From Steroidobacteraceae bacterium (GTDB taxonomy: Bacteria > Pseudomonadota > Gammaproteobacteria > Steroidobacterales > Steroidobacteraceae), in assembly GCA_023253235.1 (NCBI GenBank), contig JALRHE010000318.1, forward strand, positions 1-7,784: a stretch of 7,784 nucleotides of DNA, written 5' to 3'. The notes under the pieces are model-generated. The model had not been told where the DNA came from. It worked only from the letters and a program-made list of their open reading frames with translations, and searched no databases. Shown here one piece after another: positions 5,971-7,784 of the stretch (position 1 is the stretch's first letter; each line of letters begins with the position of its first letter). A program made the translations under genes and the position numbers.

Positions 5971-7502
5971 CAGCTCGCGGGCGGCCGCTCATCGCGAGCC
6001 GTTCCGCGACGCACTTCGAGATGCTGAACCTTCGGTGGCATCGTGGGCGACAACGTGACCGACGCCCGCAACGTGCCACGCTCGCAATCGAACAACCAAT
6101 CGCCCCGTAGGCGATTTTCGATACTGACGTAACCCGGTCGACTGCGACAGGCGCCGAGCTCTTGGTTCAATTGCGCGAACTCGGCACGCCGGCGTTCGAG
6201 TGAACGATCGAGATAGAGATTCATCGCCGCAAGCTCACGCGCAGTGGTGTCGTCCCACTTCGCCACCAAGCTCTCGACGCCCGCTCGTGCCGACTGCAAT
6301 TCCGGCGATGGCTCGATTGAGCGCGGCTTGAGTTCGCCCGTGCGCGCCAGCGCAGTGATGGCCTCATCGAGTGCCCCACCCCAGGGAGTGTAAGTGCGAT
6401 TACCGAGCGCGATGATTCCAACGCCGTATTCCGGTAGCCAACGCATCTGCGAACCAAAACCGGGCAGCCCACCAGAGTGGGCGACGATGTGCGAAAACTC
6501 GCAGCTTTGACTGATGCGCAGTCCGTACCCATACCCCGTCACGTTGAGCTGTGGCTGCCCACTTTTGCTCACCGTGATCGACGCTGGCCGCAACCGCCAC
6601 ATCTGTTGCATCTCTCGTAATGACGAACGTGCGATGGGGCCACTCGACACATCATCGCGCGGCGGATAAGCGGCAAGGAACTGACCGACATAGCGGCCAA
6701 GATCATCGAGCGAGGTCAACATGCCACCCATCGCACCGAATGCACCGTCGGCGAGCTGCGGCTCGAGTTTCCATTGACCGTCTTCGAATCGATACCCTCG
6801 AGCAAGACGCGCATCGTCCACGGCACTCGGCTCGAGTGTCGTCGAGGTCATGCCGAGCGGCTGCAAAATTCTTTGCTGCACGTACTTCGGGTAAGGCATA
6901 CCCGAGACAGTCGAGACGATCCGACCGAGCAAGGCGTAGCCGTAGTTGGAATACTCGAAGGCAACACCCGGCGAGTTGGAGAACGGCATGCCTTGCCGCA
7001 ACAGCGCCGTGAACTCATCCTCACTGATCGCCAGCTGCTGATCACCCCAAGGGTTGTCTTCCGGGAATCCCGCCGAGTGGGTTAGCAAATCGCGGAGGGT
7101 TAACTTTCGTGAGTCGCTGCTTGGATAGCGCCAACGACTCAACTCCGGCACGTATTTTTCTGCGGGATCATCGAGCGACAGGAGCCCGGCATCACGCAAC
7201 TGCAGAATCGCCATCGCAGTGAAGCTCTTCGTCATCGACGCGATGCGAAAAACGCTATCGCTTTTGACTTCGGCACCTGCGGCCACGTCGCGAAGACCGT
7301 GAACACCGACGTGCACGAGCCGTCCGTCTACGATGATGCCCCAGGCACCGCCAGGTACATTCTCGCGGATGAGAAAGTCCTGCATCACACGATCCACGTC
7401 GGCATAACCTGCGGGCGTAGCCGAATATGAAGTCAACATGAAGCTGCTGCCGACAACGGCAACGAGAATGCACGTACCCACCCTCTGTCGCGATTGCTTC
7501 AT
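5952..7502 (-). CDS. Exported serine hydrolase, class C beta-lactamase/DD-peptidase family
   Basis: A 516-residue protein. Residues 1-27 look like a Sec signal peptide (basic MKQSRQR, a hydrophobic stretch 9-24, a possible cut after SYSA), so it probably acts in the periplasm. The catalytic domain (about 34-385) has the three expected motifs: SMTK (89-92) with nucleophile S89 and K92, YSN (184-186), and HSGG (342-345) in place of KTG. This is the penicillin-binding/beta-lactamase fold used by DD-peptidases, D-aminopeptidases, esterases and AmpC-like enzymes; the substrate cannot be assigned and antibiotic resistance should not be assumed. A further 120 residues or so (about 395-516), helical then with paired cysteines (C452, C473, C511), form a C-terminal extension I do not recognise. 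The ATG at 7502 was chosen over the frame's upstream ATG at 7577 because GGGGGAG precedes it and the signal peptide then starts at residue 1. The gene follows an S9 peptidase gene by 14 bp. Confidence 0.88.
   Translation of the reverse strand: MKQSRQRVGTCILVAVVGSSFMLTSYSATPAGYADVDRVMQDFLIRENVPGGAWGIIVDGRLVHVGVHGLRDVAAGAEVKSDSVFRIASMTKSFTAMAILQLRDAGLLSLDDPAEKYVPELSRWRYPSSDSRKLTLRDLLTHSAGFPEDNPWGDQQLAISEDEFTALLRQGMPFSNSPGVAFEYSNYGYALLGRIVSTVSGMPYPKYVQQRILQPLGMTSTTLEPSAVDDARLARGYRFEDGQWKLEPQLADGAFGAMGGMLTSLDDLGRYVGQFLAAYPPRDDVSSGPIARSSLREMQQMWRLRPASITVSKSGQPQLNVTGYGYGLRISQSCEFSHIVAHSGGLPGFGSQMRWLPEYGVGIIALGNRTYTPWGGALDEAITALARTGELKPRSIEPSPELQSARAGVESLVAKWDDTTARELAAMNLYLDRSLERRRAEFAQLNQELGACRSRPGYVSIENRLRGDWLFDCERGTLRASVTLSPTMPPKVQHLEVRRGTARDERPPASCQFAPE
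5973..5999. terminator. GC-rich hairpin just after the AbgT stop codon
   Basis: GCTCGCG (5973-5979) and CGCGAGC (5993-5999) form a perfect 7-bp stem with a 13-nt loop that itself contains the palindrome GCGGCCGC. It starts 2 nt past the AbgT stop codon. No T-run follows on either strand, so it is not a classical intrinsic terminator. It could protect the 3' end or slow polymerase. It also lies in the coding region of the opposite gene, so codon constraints may explain it. Confidence 0.3.
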
Positions 7503-7506
7503 GACA

Positions 7507-7513
7507 CTCCCCC
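7507..7513 (-). promoter_or_regulatory. Ribosome binding site of the serine hydrolase gene
   Basis: On the minus strand this reads GGGGGAG, 4 nt before the ATG at 7502. It lies in the 14-bp gap after the S9 peptidase stop codon and decides the start. Confidence 0.6.
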
Positions 7514-7516
7514 GTT

Positions 7517-7784
7517 TCAGCGATTCAAGCGATGCGAGTCGTACCAGCCGATCGTTCCTTGTATGGCGGCGAGCCACTGGCTCGGCCTACCGAATCCGTG
7601 ACTCGCCTCAGGCAAGCGCATCAGTGCACTCGGCACTCCCTGCAGTTGCAGCGCTTGGAAATACTGCTCGGAATCGCTCATGGGGGTGCGCCAATCTTGC
7701 TCACCGGTAATGATCAAGGTCGGCGTTCGCACCTTGCCGACGAGCGACAAAGGAGATCGCGCCCAATATTTCTCAGGCTCTTCC
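7517..7784 (-). CDS. S9 family (prolyl oligopeptidase-type) peptidase, C-terminal fragment
   Basis: The open frame enters from the right edge and ends with TGA at 7517-7519; 88 residues are visible. They read as the end of an alpha/beta-hydrolase domain: KYWARSPLSLVGKVRTPTLI leads to GEQDWRTP, with the likely catalytic Asp at visible residue 30, and LPEASHGFGRPSQW, with the likely catalytic His at visible residue 62. Spacing and flanks match S9 acylaminoacyl-peptidase/dipeptidyl-peptidase-like enzymes, which remove short peptides or blocked residues from peptides. The nucleophile Ser, any beta-propeller and any signal peptide lie outside the window, so subfamily and location are open. Only 14 bp separate it from the downstream serine hydrolase gene, implying one transcript. 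Confidence 0.85.
   Translation of the reverse strand, partial: EEPEKYWARSPLSLVGKVRTPTLIITGEQDWRTPMSDSEQYFQALQLQGVPSALMRLPEASHGFGRPSQWLAAIQGTIGWYDSHRLNR

Noticed and set aside
5952..7502. Antibiotic-resistance beta-lactamase
   Set aside because: The SxxK, YSN and HSGG motifs are shared by many esterases and peptidases. Nothing here points to beta-lactam substrates, and the C-terminal extension is unlike AmpC.
7503..7577. 25-residue N-terminal extension of the serine hydrolase
   Set aside because: It would place the signal peptide internally and overlap the S9 peptidase gene. The ATG at 7502 has a strong ribosome binding site.
5952..7784. S9 peptidase plus hydrolase as part of a lasso-peptide isopeptidase locus
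   Set aside because: Some lasso isopeptidases are S9 enzymes, but there is no precursor, no maturation enzyme and no TonB receptor in view, and the visible fragment is generic S9.

Overview
This window is a compact stretch of a GC-rich bacterial chromosome with five complete genes and two partial ones. Protein similarities and codon choice suggest a proteobacterium, probably a gammaproteobacterium. That placement is an impression, because there is no rRNA or marker gene here. I see no mobile element, CRISPR array, tRNA, phage gene or recognisable defence system. The content looks like metabolism and transport.

Layout, left to right. (1) 1-172, minus: N-terminus of a PLP enzyme of the Cys/Met-metabolism family (cystathionine gamma-lyase/synthase-like), cut by the window edge. 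(2) 209-1465, plus: a 12-helix MFS metabolite:proton symporter, divergent from (1) across 36 bp. (3) 1452-3122, minus: an EntS-like MFS_3 transporter fused to a C-terminal ferredoxin-like domain; its 3' end overlaps (2) by 14 bp. (4) 3185-4402, plus: a catabolic-type threonine ammonia-lyase with an ACT domain, divergent from (3) across 62 bp. (5) 4411-5970, plus: an AbgT-family transporter 8 bp behind (4), so very likely in the same operon. (6) 5952-7502, minus: an exported class C beta-lactamase-type serine hydrolase whose 3' end overlaps (5) by 19 bp. (7) 7517-7784, minus: the C-terminal 88 residues of an S9 (prolyl oligopeptidase) family peptidase, 14 bp upstream of (6) and probably co-transcribed with it.

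Read together, the genes suggest peptide and amino-acid use: an S9 peptidase and an exported serine hydrolase that may act on peptides or esters, a threonine/serine deaminase paired with an AbgT carrier, a sulfur-amino-acid-type PLP lyase beside an MFS permease, and a separate exporter-type MFS. This shared theme is inferred from neighbourhood only.

The most distinctive features are the packing and a few small sites. Both convergent gene pairs overlap at their 3' ends. Both plus-strand genes at divergent promoters lack a clear ribosome binding site and have a -10-like hexamer 6-8 nt before the ATG, hinting at leaderless transcripts. The 62-bp divergent region carries a T-N11-A dyad like a LysR-type binding site. 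No gap exceeds 62 bp, so no unexplained non-coding stretch remains. I do not see a convincing undescribed system.
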